A stretch of DNA of 64,000 nucleotides, from positions 57,464 to 121,463 of the forward strand of contig JAIYBU010000178.1 of the NCBI GenBank assembly GCA_027488335.1, written 5' to 3'. The translations under genes were made by a program, and so were the position numbers. The notes below the pieces were generated by a model that did no database searches, had not been told where the DNA came from, and was given only the letters and a program-made list of their open reading frames with translations. Each line of letters opens with the position of its first letter. Within the stretch, counting starts at the first letter, position 1. The stretch comes from Cytophagaceae bacterium (GTDB lineage: Bacteria; Bacteroidota; Bacteroidia; Cytophagales; Spirosomataceae). Positions 35,009 to 43,770 of the stretch are shown piece after piece.

Positions 35009-35968
35009 ATGGTCGCTGAAAAAATTGATTATGTTGCCGAAATCGCTCGGTTGAAAAAAGAAAAAAATGCGGTTTTATTGGTTCACTATTACCAAATTGC
35101 CGAGATTCAAGACATTGCCGATTACATTGGTGATAGCTTGGGGCTTTCGCAACAAGCAGCCAAAACCGATGCAGATATGATTGTTTTTGCAGGAGTGCGT
35201 TTTATGGCCGAAACTGCCAAGATTCTTTCACCCAACAAAAAAGTAGTTCTTCCAGATTTTAATGCAGGTTGTTCGCTCGAAGAATCTGCCCCTTACGCTG
35301 AGTTTAAGGCATTTAAAGACCAACATCCCGACCATATTGTTATTTCTTATGTAAACTGTTCGGCTGAGTTAAAAACACTAACCGATGTAGTTTGTACGAG
35401 TAGTAATGCTGTGAAAATTGTTGAAAGTTTCCCGAAAGACCAAAAGATAATATTTGCCCCTGATAAAAACTTGGGGGGCTACATTAACCGTGTAACTGGC
35501 CGAAATATGTTGCTTTGGGATGGTGCATGTATGGTTCACGAGACTTTTTCGGGGAAAATGATTACTGATTTGAAAGCCAAGTACCCTAATGCAGAAGTAG
35601 TAGCTCACCCAGAAAGCGAAGAATCTGTTTTAAAATTAGCCGACTACATTGGTTCAACCACAGGTCTTTTGAAACACGTCATTAACAGTCCACAACAAGA
35701 GTTTATTGTGGCTACCGAGTCGGGAATTTTACACCAAATGCGTAAATCTGCTCCTGAAAAGAAATTTTATGTAGCACCAACATCAAAAAATGGTCATGCG
35801 TGCAAGGCTTGCTCTGACTGCCCACACATGAAACTCAACACGCTCGAAAAACTCTATTTGTGTTTGAGAGATGAAACGCCTGAAATAAATCTTCCAGCAG
35901 AAATGTTGGCCGATGCTCGCAAACCCATCGAACGAATGTTAGAACTTTCTGCCAAATTCGGACTATAA
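35009..35968 (+). CDS. nadA: Quinolinate synthase A
   Basis: 319 residues. NadA condenses iminoaspartate with dihydroxyacetone phosphate to quinolinate in NAD synthesis. Visible landmarks are [27 protein letters not shown], the Cys in [24 protein letters not shown] and the cluster segment [20 protein letters not shown], together supplying the 4Fe-4S ligands. Complete and typical in length. nadB and nadC are not in the window. Confidence 0.96.
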   Translation: MVAEKIDYVAEIARLKKEKNAVLLVHYYQIAEIQDIADYIGDSLGLSQQAAKTDADMIVFAGVRFMAETAKILSPNKKVVLPDFNAGCSLEESAPYAEFKAFKDQHPDHIVISYVNCSAELKTLTDVVCTSSNAVKIVESFPKDQKIIFAPDKNLGGYINRVTGRNMLLWDGACMVHETFSGKMITDLKAKYPNAEVVAHPESEESVLKLADYIGSTTGLLKHVINSPQQEFIVATESGILHQMRKSAPEKKFYVAPTSKNGHACKACSDCPHMKLNTLEKLYLCLRDETPEINLPAEMLADARKPIERMLELSAKFGL

Positions 35969-36015
35969 TCTGTGGAGCGAAGTTCTACTTTGCTCGTTAT
36001 CAATAAATTTAAAGT

Positions 36016-36044
36016 AAAAGGGTGAGATTTGCATCTCACCCTTT
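36016..36044. terminator. Bidirectional terminator after nadA
   Basis: 12-bp perfect stem (36017-36028/36033-36044) with a 4-nt loop and A/T flanks, between nadA and a convergent gene. Confidence 0.8.
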
Positions 36045-36084
36045 CTTATTCTACGATTTGACAAGTTAGAAACTTGTCCTACAA

Positions 36085-36675
36085 TTATTTTATATTCTTC
36101 TTTCTCAAAGCTTTCACATTGATAGACTTAATAACCTCTGATTTTTTCAGAACAATACTCCAAATTGCAAAACCCGTATCATCAGCAAAGCATAATTTTC
36201 CGACACCATTTTTGTATGGAATTGGCGAAGTATACACAAAAAGCGAGTCGCCAATTTTCTGAATATTATCACTCATTTCGAGCTTTTTGGCGGCATTATC
36301 GGCATAAGCTTCCAAAACTTCTTTTTCTTTTACGTATAACTGATTATTACTACCAATATCAGGCTGCCCCAAAAGTCTAATTTTCAAATCATACCTCTCT
36401 GATAATGAGTCGATAAGGTTCATATTTTTCAACTGACAAAGTTCTTCTCCTCGTGCAGAACTAACATTTCTCATCTGAATCGCAAAATCTGCCGTTAAAG
36501 CCTTTGAAATCTGAGCCCCCATTTCCTCTACCTGATAAGCAATTTGTGTAGGCGATACTCGCTTTACTTTATAATCATCCATTTGGTCAACAATTTGATT
36601 TGTATTTTCCAAACGCTCAAAGGTACATGACAAATTTACTAAAAGTATTAAAAGTATTGATAGGTATTTTTTCAT
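36085..36675 (-). CDS. Lipoprotein, possibly a degenerate DUF3365/Tll0287-like protein
   Basis: 196 residues with a lipoprotein signal (LSILLILLVNLSCTF, Cys at about 17). The arrangement of segments (an N-terminal helical region with QIAYQVEEMGAQISKAL, then a middle region, then VLEAYADNAAKKLEMSDNIQKIGDSLFVYTSPIPYKNG) recalls DUF3365/Tll0287 domains. Those end in a CxxCH haem site; here the equivalent reads GKLCFADD, so haem binding is probably lost. This family idea is weak. The -7 box TAGCTTTG (36693-36700, minus) is upstream. Confidence 0.65.
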   Translation of the reverse strand: MKKYLSILLILLVNLSCTFERLENTNQIVDQMDDYKVKRVSPTQIAYQVEEMGAQISKALTADFAIQMRNVSSARGEELCQLKNMNLIDSLSERYDLKIRLLGQPDIGSNNQLYVKEKEVLEAYADNAAKKLEMSDNIQKIGDSLFVYTSPIPYKNGVGKLCFADDTGFAIWSIVLKKSEVIKSINVKALRKKNIK

Positions 36676-36745
36676 TTTTCTATTATTTTTTGCAAAGCTA
36701 CAAACGAAGACGGTTTTATATGATAAAAATTTTCTTTATTAAAAA

Positions 36746-36781
36746 AAAACCTGCAAAGTCGGAAAAGACCTTACAGGTTTT
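36746..36781 (-). terminator. Weak hairpin after gdhA
   Basis: 8-bp outer stem (36746-36753/36774-36781, AAAACCTG) plus a short inner pair. It lies downstream of the gdhA stop on the minus strand. Confidence 0.5.
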
Positions 36782-36843
36782 AATGTCAATTGAAGCCCAA
36801 AAAGGAAGTCGAGCATTAGAAATACGTAAATATTTTTCGAAGC

Positions 36844-38121
36844 TCAACCGTAACCACCTCTAAACTTATAGGTGCTTGCTACTTTATCAATGGCCACAAT
36901 GTAGGCCGCTAAACGTAGAGAAACACCGTGTTTTTGTGACGTTTCAAATACATTATCGAAAGCGTCTTTCATCATACGGTCTGAACGGCGGTTGATACGG
37001 TCTAACGCCCATTTGTAACCAATGCGGTTTTGTACCCATTCAAAATACGAAACCGTTACACCACCCGCATTTGCCAAAATATCAGGCACAACCATAATTC
37101 CTTTTTGGTTGATAATATCATCAGCACTGGCCGAAGTCGGACCATTTGCCCCTTCTACGATAAGTTTAGCTTGAATATTTCCTGCATTTTCGTGCGTAAT
37201 TACGTCTTCTTTGGCCGCAGGCACCAATACATCAACATTCAAGGCCAATAATTCATCGTTGGTAATCAACTCAGCATCTTTGAAACCTTCGAGTGTTCCG
37301 TTATTAGCATTTCGGTACGCAATGGCTTTTTCTACGTCAATTCCTCTCGGATTGTAGTATGCTCCCGAAATATCGCTCAAACCACAAATCGTTACACCTT
37401 TTTCCTGCAAAAGCTTCGCTCCCCATGAACCCACATTTCCAAACCCTTGCACAGCTGCCGTTGCCCGATACGGATTCAAGCGTAGTTTTTCCATACCAGC
37501 CAATGCCGAAACCATTACACCACGACCAGTTGCCTCCGTACGACCCAACGAGCCACCCAAAACCAACGGTTTTCCTGTAACAACTGCGTTTACAGTCATT
37601 CCCTTTGCTTTTGAATATTCGTCCATCAACCAAGCCATTTCACGAGGACCCGTACCCATATCTGGAGCAGGAATGTCTTTGTCTGGCCCGAAAATATCAA
37701 GCATCGCAATCGTGTAGGCACGCATCAAACGTTCCATTTCTCCAGCCGACATTTCACGTGGGTTACAGGCAATTCCCCCTTTGGCACCACCGTAAGGAAT
37801 ATCAACCACGGCACATTTCCACGTCATCCAAGCAGCTAAAGCCCTTACCTCATCAATATTTACGGCTGGGTCGAAGCGAATACCACCTTTACTTGGCCCC
37901 AGAATCGTTGAGTGAATCACTCGATAGCCTTCAAAAACTTTAATTTGACCGTTATCCATCGTCACGGGCAAGCCGACAGTAACCTGACGAGCAGGTACTT
38001 TTAAAATATAATACATTTCATCGCTGATACCGAGAATCTTCACGGCCGCATCGAATCGTTGCATCATCGACTCCAACGGATTCTCTTTATCCTTGATTGG
38101 AGCTGGTTCTATATATGTCAT
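36844..38121 (-). CDS. gdhA: Glutamate dehydrogenase (Glu/Leu/Phe/Val family)
   Basis: 425 residues. The N-terminal substrate domain has STILGPSKGGIRFDPAV and the active-site lysine motif VDIPYGGAKGGIACNP. The Rossmann domain carries AAVQGFGNVGSWGAKLL. It interconverts glutamate and 2-oxoglutarate with ammonia. Length and motifs fit the hexameric catabolic-type class. Upstream on the minus strand is a -7-like TAAGTTTG (38163-38170). Confidence 0.95.
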   Translation of the reverse strand: MTYIEPAPIKDKENPLESMMQRFDAAVKILGISDEMYYILKVPARQVTVGLPVTMDNGQIKVFEGYRVIHSTILGPSKGGIRFDPAVNIDEVRALAAWMTWKCAVVDIPYGGAKGGIACNPREMSAGEMERLMRAYTIAMLDIFGPDKDIPAPDMGTGPREMAWLMDEYSKAKGMTVNAVVTGKPLVLGGSLGRTEATGRGVMVSALAGMEKLRLNPYRATAAVQGFGNVGSWGAKLLQEKGVTICGLSDISGAYYNPRGIDVEKAIAYRNANNGTLEGFKDAELITNDELLALNVDVLVPAAKEDVITHENAGNIQAKLIVEGANGPTSASADDIINQKGIMVVPDILANAGGVTVSYFEWVQNRIGYKWALDRINRRSDRMMKDAFDNVFETSQKHGVSLRLAAYIVAIDKVASTYKFRGGYG

Positions 38122-38429
38122 AAACAGAATAATATTTTGTACGTGAATGTAGTTTCACGATACAAACTTAGAAAAAAGAAAGTATTTCTTAAAATCGTTA
38201 AATTTAACACTAATTTTTTATCAGCTTATTTGGTAATTATACCTTATTAGCCTTTTGCATTTTCTGACAAAACCAAATAATTTATTGTTTTTCTAAAATT
38301 ACCTTTAAATAAATTTTTTTTAGGATATTTCAAGAAATCATGTAAGACTATTGTTTCAGTTAACCAAAACACTATATTTGTGGGATTTTTCAAAAACCCC
38401 AAAATATACACGTTTACTGCTTTACAATT
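38122..38429. other. AT-rich divergent intergenic region
   Basis: No gene is seen. It contains the -7 box of gdhA (38163-38170, minus strand) and the promoter of the DksA-like gene (38350-38380, plus strand). The middle (about 38200-38340) is very AT-rich with no clear repeat or RNA structure that I can support. Confidence 0.6.
38350..38380 (+). promoter_or_regulatory. Promoter of the DksA-like gene
   Basis: ATTG (38350-38353), 19-bp spacer, TATATTTG (38373-38380). It leaves a leader of about 43 nt before the ATG at 38430. Confidence 0.7.
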
Positions 38430-38819
38430 ATGGCCGCAGTTGAAGAAAAAACCCGATATTCGGAAGATGAACTAAAGGAATTTGAGACGATTATTACTCA
38501 AAAACTGGAAGCAACTCGCAACGAACTGAACTTTATCAGAGAAACGTTGAGTAGAAAGAATGACAACGGCACAGAATACACCGCCAATAGCACAAAACTA
38601 ATGGAAGATGGTGCCGATGTAAGCGAAAAAGAGCAATTGAGCCAGTCGGCTGGAAGATTGCAGAAGTTTGCTCAGCAGTTAGAAGCAGCTTTAATCAGAA
38701 TCAAAAATGGCACTTATGGTGTTTGTCGTGACTCTGGTAAACTAATTCCGAAAGAGCGTTTGAGAGCAGTACCGCATACGCAACAAACAATCGAAGCAAA
38801 ACTAAAGGCTTCTAACTAA
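38430..38819 (+). CDS. TraR/DksA-family protein without the zinc-finger cysteines
   Basis: 129 residues. The N-terminal half is a coiled coil (DELKEFETIITQKLEATRNEL), and the C-terminal part has the DksA zinc-finger consensus YGVCRDSGKLIPKERLRAVPHT. Only Cys99 remains of the four zinc ligands. DksA-type proteins bind RNA polymerase through the secondary channel. This zinc-less form seems to be the usual Bacteroidota version, so I expect a transcription factor of the stringent-response type, with the details unknown. Confidence 0.88.
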   Translation: MAAVEEKTRYSEDELKEFETIITQKLEATRNELNFIRETLSRKNDNGTEYTANSTKLMEDGADVSEKEQLSQSAGRLQKFAQQLEAALIRIKNGTYGVCRDSGKLIPKERLRAVPHTQQTIEAKLKASN

Positions 38820-38904
38820 AATTTTAAGGAAAAAACATCTATAATTTCTACCTTGTAAGACGTTTAAACCGTTTTTCACAAGGTTATAGAGATTGTTGTC
38901 TATA

Positions 38905-38933
38905 AAAAAAGCCTCTACGTCAGAGGCTTTTTT
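38905..38933 (+). terminator. Terminator after the DksA-like gene
   Basis: 12-bp stem (38905-38916/38922-38933) with a 5-nt loop and T-run. A looser outer pair (ACCTTGT/ACAAGGT, about 38850-38884) lies just upstream. Confidence 0.85.
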
Positions 38934-38985
38934 GTTTTATTGGCTTTTCTATATTTCTTTGTTTGAAAAATATAAACTTCTCGAC

Positions 38986-41532
38986 ATGAAAAAAAACACT
39001 TTACTCTACCTATTATTCTTCCAATTACTTATCAGTCAAACATTTGCACAAGTTGCTGATAGTTATTATTTACCTCAGAATGTTACGTATGATGCCAAAA
39101 TTCCGACACCACAGAAATTTTTGGGGTATCAAGTTGGCGAACAGCACGTAACCCCCTATGAAACAGTGAGTTACATGAAAGAATTGGCTCGTTTATCGAA
39201 TCGTTTCAAGATAGAAACCTATGCCAAAACTTTTGAAAACCGAGAATTAGTTCTTGTTACAGTTACTTCTCCCGAAAATCACGCTCGCCTCGACCAAATC
39301 AAGACTGAACACCAAAAGTTGGTTAATCCTTCACAATCAGGCGGATTAGACCTACAAAAAATGCCCATTGTGGTTTGGATGGGCTACTCTGTACACGGAA
39401 ACGAAGCCAGTGGCACTAACTCGAACCTGATGTCGGCTTATTATTTAGCTGCTGCTCAAGGTACAGGTGTTGATTCGTTATTGAAAGAAACAGTTATTTT
39501 AATCGACCCAGTTATTAATGCAGATGGCGGAAATCGTTTTGCTACTTGGGTAAATATCAATCGTAGTACAAATTTAGTGAGCGATATAAACAGCCGTGAA
39601 TTTAGCGAAACTTGGCCTGGTGGACGCTCGAATCACTATTGGTTCGACCTCAATCGTGACTGGCTTTATCAACAAATGCCCGAAAGTAAGGGGCGTTTGG
39701 TAAAGTTTTATGATTGGCGACCAAATATCTTGACCGACCACCACGAAATGGGTTCGGCTTCAACGTTTTTCTTCCAACCTGGTATTCCTGCACGTACACA
39801 CCCGCTTACGCCCAAGAAAAACATTGATTTGACCATCAAATTTGGAAAATTCCAAGCTGCTGGACTCGACAAAATCGGTTCGGCCTATTATACTCAAGAA
39901 AACTACGATGATTTTTACTACGGAAAAGGCTCTACCCTACCCGATGTAAATGGCTCGGTGGGTATTTTGTTTGAACAAGCTTCTTCTCGTGGACATTTGC
40001 AAGAAACCGCCAATGGAGTGTTGAGTTTTCCGTTTACGGTTCGTAACCAAGTGACAGCTACTTTCTCTACGCTTCGTGCAGCACGTGAAATGCGTGTCGA
40101 ATTGCTCGAACACATGAGAAGTTTTTATAAAGAAACCTCAACCGATGCCGTAAAAGCCTACGTTTTTGGTGGTGGAAATGATGCCATAAAAACTTGGGAA
40201 ATGGTAAATATGCTCAAACGCAATCAAATTGATGTATATCGCTTAGGAAAAGACGAAAACCAAGATGGAATAGCGTTCAGCAAAGAAAGTGCCTACGTTG
40301 TGCCGATGAATCAGCCACAACACCGCCTTATCAAGTCAATGTTTGAAAAGCGTACGAAATTTGAAGATAGCTTATTTTATGATATTTCGGCGTGGTCGCT
40401 TCAATATTGTATGAATGTGCCTACGGCCGAATCAAAAACTGCCGTTTCGTTAGGCGAAAAAGTAGAAAAGAATGATTTTCCGAAAGGAAAAGTTGTTGGT
40501 AAAAGCCAATATGCCTATTTGTTTGAGTGGAATAGCTACTACGCTCCACGTGCTGCTTACGAGTTATTGAAAAAAGGCTATAACCTAAAAGTAGCAACCG
40601 AACCCCTTTCGGCAGTGGTAGAAGGAAAAGAACGCACTTTTGACTATGGTACAATTCAAATTTTCAGTAATGGTTCTGACCCTTCGGCCTTACTACAAAC
40701 TCTTGCCGAGCGAGACGGTGTAGATTTCTATGCAGTTCCGACTGGCCTTACGCCACAGGGAATTGACTTTGGTAGTGAGAAGTTCAAAAAAGTACGTTTA
40801 CCAAAAGTATTAATGTTGGGTGGTGCGGGCGTACAATCGACTGATGCGGGCGAAATCTGGCACTTGCTTGACCAACGTATTAACATTCCGCTCACGGTTG
40901 CCGACATAGAAACGGCCAACCGCACAGGTTTAGAAAAATATACACACATTGTTTTGGCTGGTGGTAATTACAATGCTCTTTCTGATGAAAAAATCAAACG
41001 TTTTGTGCAAAGTGGTGGTATTTTGGTAGCCATGACCGATGCTGTGGAGTGGGTTTCGGCTAAAAAAATTGCTAACATAAGCGTTAAAGAAAAGCCAGAT
41101 AACAACGGAAACGGCGAAAAACGTCCGTATAATCTACAAGAAAAATATACGGGTGCTTTAGAAACCGCAGGAACAATATTCGAGGCGAAAATCGACCCAA
41201 CGCACCCATTGTGTTTTGGTTATCAACAAAACAAATTGGCTTTGTTTAAGGATAATAATATTTTTATGGAAGACACCAAGAATCCGTATAATACACCGAT
41301 GATTTTCACGGCAAATCCTCTGTTGGCGGGTTATGTACATCCAAAAAATGAAAAACTAATCAAAAATTCTCCAGCTGCTATTACGCTAAATGTGGGTTCG
41401 GGTCGAGTAATTGCACTATCTGAAAACCCGAATTTCAGAGCATTTTGGTACGGTACAAACAAACTTTTCTTGAATACGCTTTTCTTCGGAAACCTAATCG
41501 GCGGTGGCCGTTTTGGTGGTGATGAAGAGTAG
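38986..41532 (+). CDS. Exported M14 zinc carboxypeptidase-like protein
   Basis: The start at 38986 (MKKNTLLYLLFFQLLISQTFAQ) gives 848 residues and a clear signal peptide; the frame upstream reads through the preceding terminator hairpin. The M14 domain has the zinc ligands His and Glu in VHGNEASGTN, LNRDWLYQ and TDHHEMGSAST. After about residue 420 the chain continues with regions resembling a class I glutamine amidotransferase-like fold (VLMLGGAGVQSTDAGE, HIVLAGGNYNALSDEK) of unknown purpose. It is probably a large periplasmic or surface peptidase. Confidence 0.88.
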   Translation: MKKNTLLYLLFFQLLISQTFAQVADSYYLPQNVTYDAKIPTPQKFLGYQVGEQHVTPYETVSYMKELARLSNRFKIETYAKTFENRELVLVTVTSPENHARLDQIKTEHQKLVNPSQSGGLDLQKMPIVVWMGYSVHGNEASGTNSNLMSAYYLAAAQGTGVDSLLKETVILIDPVINADGGNRFATWVNINRSTNLVSDINSREFSETWPGGRSNHYWFDLNRDWLYQQMPESKGRLVKFYDWRPNILTDHHEMGSASTFFFQPGIPARTHPLTPKKNIDLTIKFGKFQAAGLDKIGSAYYTQENYDDFYYGKGSTLPDVNGSVGILFEQASSRGHLQETANGVLSFPFTVRNQVTATFSTLRAAREMRVELLEHMRSFYKETSTDAVKAYVFGGGNDAIKTWEMVNMLKRNQIDVYRLGKDENQDGIAFSKESAYVVPMNQPQHRLIKSMFEKRTKFEDSLFYDISAWSLQYCMNVPTAESKTAVSLGEKVEKNDFPKGKVVGKSQYAYLFEWNSYYAPRAAYELLKKGYNLKVATEPLSAVVEGKERTFDYGTIQIFSNGSDPSALLQTLAERDGVDFYAVPTGLTPQGIDFGSEKFKKVRLPKVLMLGGAGVQSTDAGEIWHLLDQRINIPLTVADIETANRTGLEKYTHIVLAGGNYNALSDEKIKRFVQSGGILVAMTDAVEWVSAKKIANISVKEKPDNNGNGEKRPYNLQEKYTGALETAGTIFEAKIDPTHPLCFGYQQNKLALFKDNNIFMEDTKNPYNTPMIFTANPLLAGYVHPKNEKLIKNSPAAITLNVGSGRVIALSENPNFRAFWYGTNKLFLNTLFFGNLIGGGRFGGDEE

Positions 41533-41550
41533 GTTTCTATAAAGTCGGTG

Positions 41551-41622
41551 GTTTCGACTTCTTGCTTTAAAGGGTTAAACACGGTGGTTGAGCAAAGTCG
41601 AAACTCCCGTGTTTAATCCTTT
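41551..41622 (+). repeat. Nested palindromic element with TGAGC..AGTCGAAA core
   Basis: Two overlapping inverted repeats are present: GTTTCGACTT/AAGTCGAAAC (41551-41560/41595-41604, perfect 10 bp) and AAAGGGTTAAACACGG with its partner (41569-41584/41607-41622, 16 bp, one wobble). The two could form alternative hairpins. The second is followed by a T-run and so can be a terminator for the M14 gene. Confidence 0.7.
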
Positions 41623-41709
41623 TTTATTTATCAATTCTCGAATTTATTTTTAATATTTACGAAAATTAGACTAATTTCCCGATAACAAATTACCAATAAC
41701 CGAATCCAA

Positions 41710-42063
41710 ATGTCTGATTTTTTAAAAATAGGTGAGTTAAAAGAAAATCTCGTCAAACTCATCGAGGCAAAATTTGAATTAACCAAACTTAATGTTCAAG
41801 ATAAAATTGAGGGTATAGCCGTAAAAGCAGCGTATGCACTTATTACGTTTATACTCTGCATCGTGGTGATTATTTTTCTGAGTATTTTGATTGCCCTCGG
41901 CCTCAACCATCTGATTGGTAGCTCTTGGCTGGGTTTTCTTATCGTGTTTGGCTTTTATGCCATTGCTCTTGCCATTTTTATTTTTGCAAAAGATTCCGTT
42001 CAACACAGCATCAAGAAAAAAGTAGAAGAAGTGGTTGATGAGCATTTAAACGAAAAATCTTAA
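41710..42063 (+). CDS. Holin-superfamily-III-like membrane protein
   Basis: 117 residues. A charged N-terminal helix (MSDFLKIGELKENLVKLIEAKFELTKLN) is followed by two membrane segments (ITFILCIVVIIFLSILIALG and GFLIVFGFYAIALAIFIFA) and a charged tail ending DEHLNEKS. This is the phage-holin family/DUF1469 pattern. In chromosomal, non-phage contexts these proteins are common in Bacteroidota and their role is unknown; no phage genes are near. Confidence 0.75.
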   Translation: MSDFLKIGELKENLVKLIEAKFELTKLNVQDKIEGIAVKAAYALITFILCIVVIIFLSILIALGLNHLIGSSWLGFLIVFGFYAIALAIFIFAKDSVQHSIKKKVEEVVDEHLNEKS

Positions 42064-42095
42064 CCAAATTTCTTATTTTTAGCTTACAGAAATTG

Positions 42096-42160
42096 TCTCC
42101 GTAAGAATATTCTACTGTATTTTGCTGACTATCAATATTAAATTCCTACGGAATAATTAC
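42096..42160. repeat. Diverged dispersed intergenic element, copy B
   Basis: Contains TCCGTAAGAATATTCT and TCAATATTAAATTCCTACGG. The latter resembles the CCAATATAAAATCCCTAACG word in copy A (3788-3865). Confidence 0.4.
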
Positions 42161-42290
42161 TTCTTCTTGAAGCACTTATTCTATCGTTTTTATTAGACTT
42201 TCAGCTAAAAACCATAAATTTGTAGATTAATAGAAACGTGGTTTTCTTAATGGCAAAATTTTTGCCGCTGCATCACAATAAAAATCCTTC

Positions 42291-43736
42291 ATGAAATACG
42301 AAATTGTTATTGGCTTAGAAGTTCACTGCCAACTTGCAACAGAGAGTAAGATATTTGCCTCCGATACGAATCAATTTGGTAGCGAACCAAATACAAATAT
42401 TAGTGTAATCACGCTCGGACACCCTGGGGTTTTACCAAAACTGAATAAAAAAGCAGTCGAATATGCCATTCGTATGGGCTTAGCTTGTGGCTGCGAAATC
42501 AATAGAAACAATTATTTCGACCGTAAAAATTATTTCTATCCCGACCTTCCAAAGGGCTATCAAGTTTCGCAAGATAAATACCCAATTTGTAAAGGTGGAG
42601 CAATCAAAATTCGCTTAAAAGATGGTAAAACCTACAAGGAGCGTACTTTAGAACTTCATCATATTCACCTCGAAGAAGATGCAGGAAAATCGGTTCATGA
42701 TGGTAGCGATGCTTTTACACTTTTAGATTATAACCGTGCGGGTACCCCACTCGTAGAAATCGTGTCGGAGCCGTGTATGCGTAGCCCCGAAGAAGCAGGT
42801 GCGTATCTGACCGAAATTCGTAAGATTGTGCGTTATTTGGGCATTTGCGATGGCAACATGGAAGAAGGCTCGATGCGTGCCGACTTAAATATTTCGATTC
42901 GTGAAGAAGGCACAACCGAATTTGGTACGAAAGTCGAAATCAAAAACATGAATTCGATTCGCAATCTCCAACACGCTGCCGAATACGAATACAAACGTCA
43001 AGTAGCTTTACTCGAATCGGGTGGAAAGATTATTCAAGAAACACGTATGTTTGATGCGGACAAAGGCCAAACTTACAGTATGCGTGTGAAAGAAACCATG
43101 AATGATTATCGTTATTTCCCTGAGCCTGATTTAGCCCCGCTAAGAATTTCGGATGAGTGGATGAACGAAATCAAATCAAAAATGCCCGCACTTCCGAGCG
43201 AATTGTTCGAGAAGTTTACGAAAGAGTTTGGTATCCTCGAAGAACACGCCGTTACGATTACCGATAGCAAAGAAATGGCCGATTATTATTTGGAAGTTTG
43301 TAAACTAACCCAAAATTACAAAGCGGCTTCTAACTGGCTTACCTCGACAATCAGAGGATATTTGAACGAAAATAGCCTCGAAATAACGGAGTTTAGTCTA
43401 AAACCAAGTCAATTAGTTGAAATCATCTCCTTGGTTGATGAAAACAAAATTAGTAGCTCAGCAGCAGCTCAGAAATTATTTCCGTTGATGCTCGAAAACC
43501 TAACAGTTTCGGCATTGAAATTGGCAGAGAGCAACAATTTGATTCAAGAAAGCAATACCGATACACTTCAAGCGTTAATCAACGAAGTTCTGGCAGCCAA
43601 CGAAGCAAAAGTAAAAGAATACAAGAGCGGAAAGAAAGGTTTACTTGGCATGTTTGTTGGAGAAGTAATGAAAAAATCAAAAGGCTCGGCCGACCCAAAA
43701 CGTACGAACGAGTTATTAATGAAAGCTTTATCATAA
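42291..43736 (+). CDS. gatB: Aspartyl/glutamyl-tRNA amidotransferase subunit B
   Basis: 481 residues. GatB activates and transfers ammonia to misacylated tRNA-Glu/Asn. The N-terminal YEIVIGLEVHCQLATESKIF, the PGVLPKLNKKAV segment, RKNYFYPDLPKGYQVSQ and DYNRAGTPLVEIVSEP are the standard markers. The C-terminal YqeY-like tail is also present. A -7-like TAAATTTG (42215-42222) precedes it. gatA and gatC are not in the window, so the operon is split, as is common in this phylum. Confidence 0.96.
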   Translation: MKYEIVIGLEVHCQLATESKIFASDTNQFGSEPNTNISVITLGHPGVLPKLNKKAVEYAIRMGLACGCEINRNNYFDRKNYFYPDLPKGYQVSQDKYPICKGGAIKIRLKDGKTYKERTLELHHIHLEEDAGKSVHDGSDAFTLLDYNRAGTPLVEIVSEPCMRSPEEAGAYLTEIRKIVRYLGICDGNMEEGSMRADLNISIREEGTTEFGTKVEIKNMNSIRNLQHAAEYEYKRQVALLESGGKIIQETRMFDADKGQTYSMRVKETMNDYRYFPEPDLAPLRISDEWMNEIKSKMPALPSELFEKFTKEFGILEEHAVTITDSKEMADYYLEVCKLTQNYKAASNWLTSTIRGYLNENSLEITEFSLKPSQLVEIISLVDENKISSSAAAQKLFPLMLENLTVSALKLAESNNLIQESNTDTLQALINEVLAANEAKVKEYKSGKKGLLGMFVGEVMKKSKGSADPKRTNELLMKALS

Positions 43737-43770
43737 GCATTAAAAGAAAATATTAATAAAAAATACCTTT

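Noticed and set aside
41710..42063. Prophage because of the holin-like protein
   Set aside because: No other phage genes, integrase or attachment repeats; such proteins are common chromosomal genes in this phylum.
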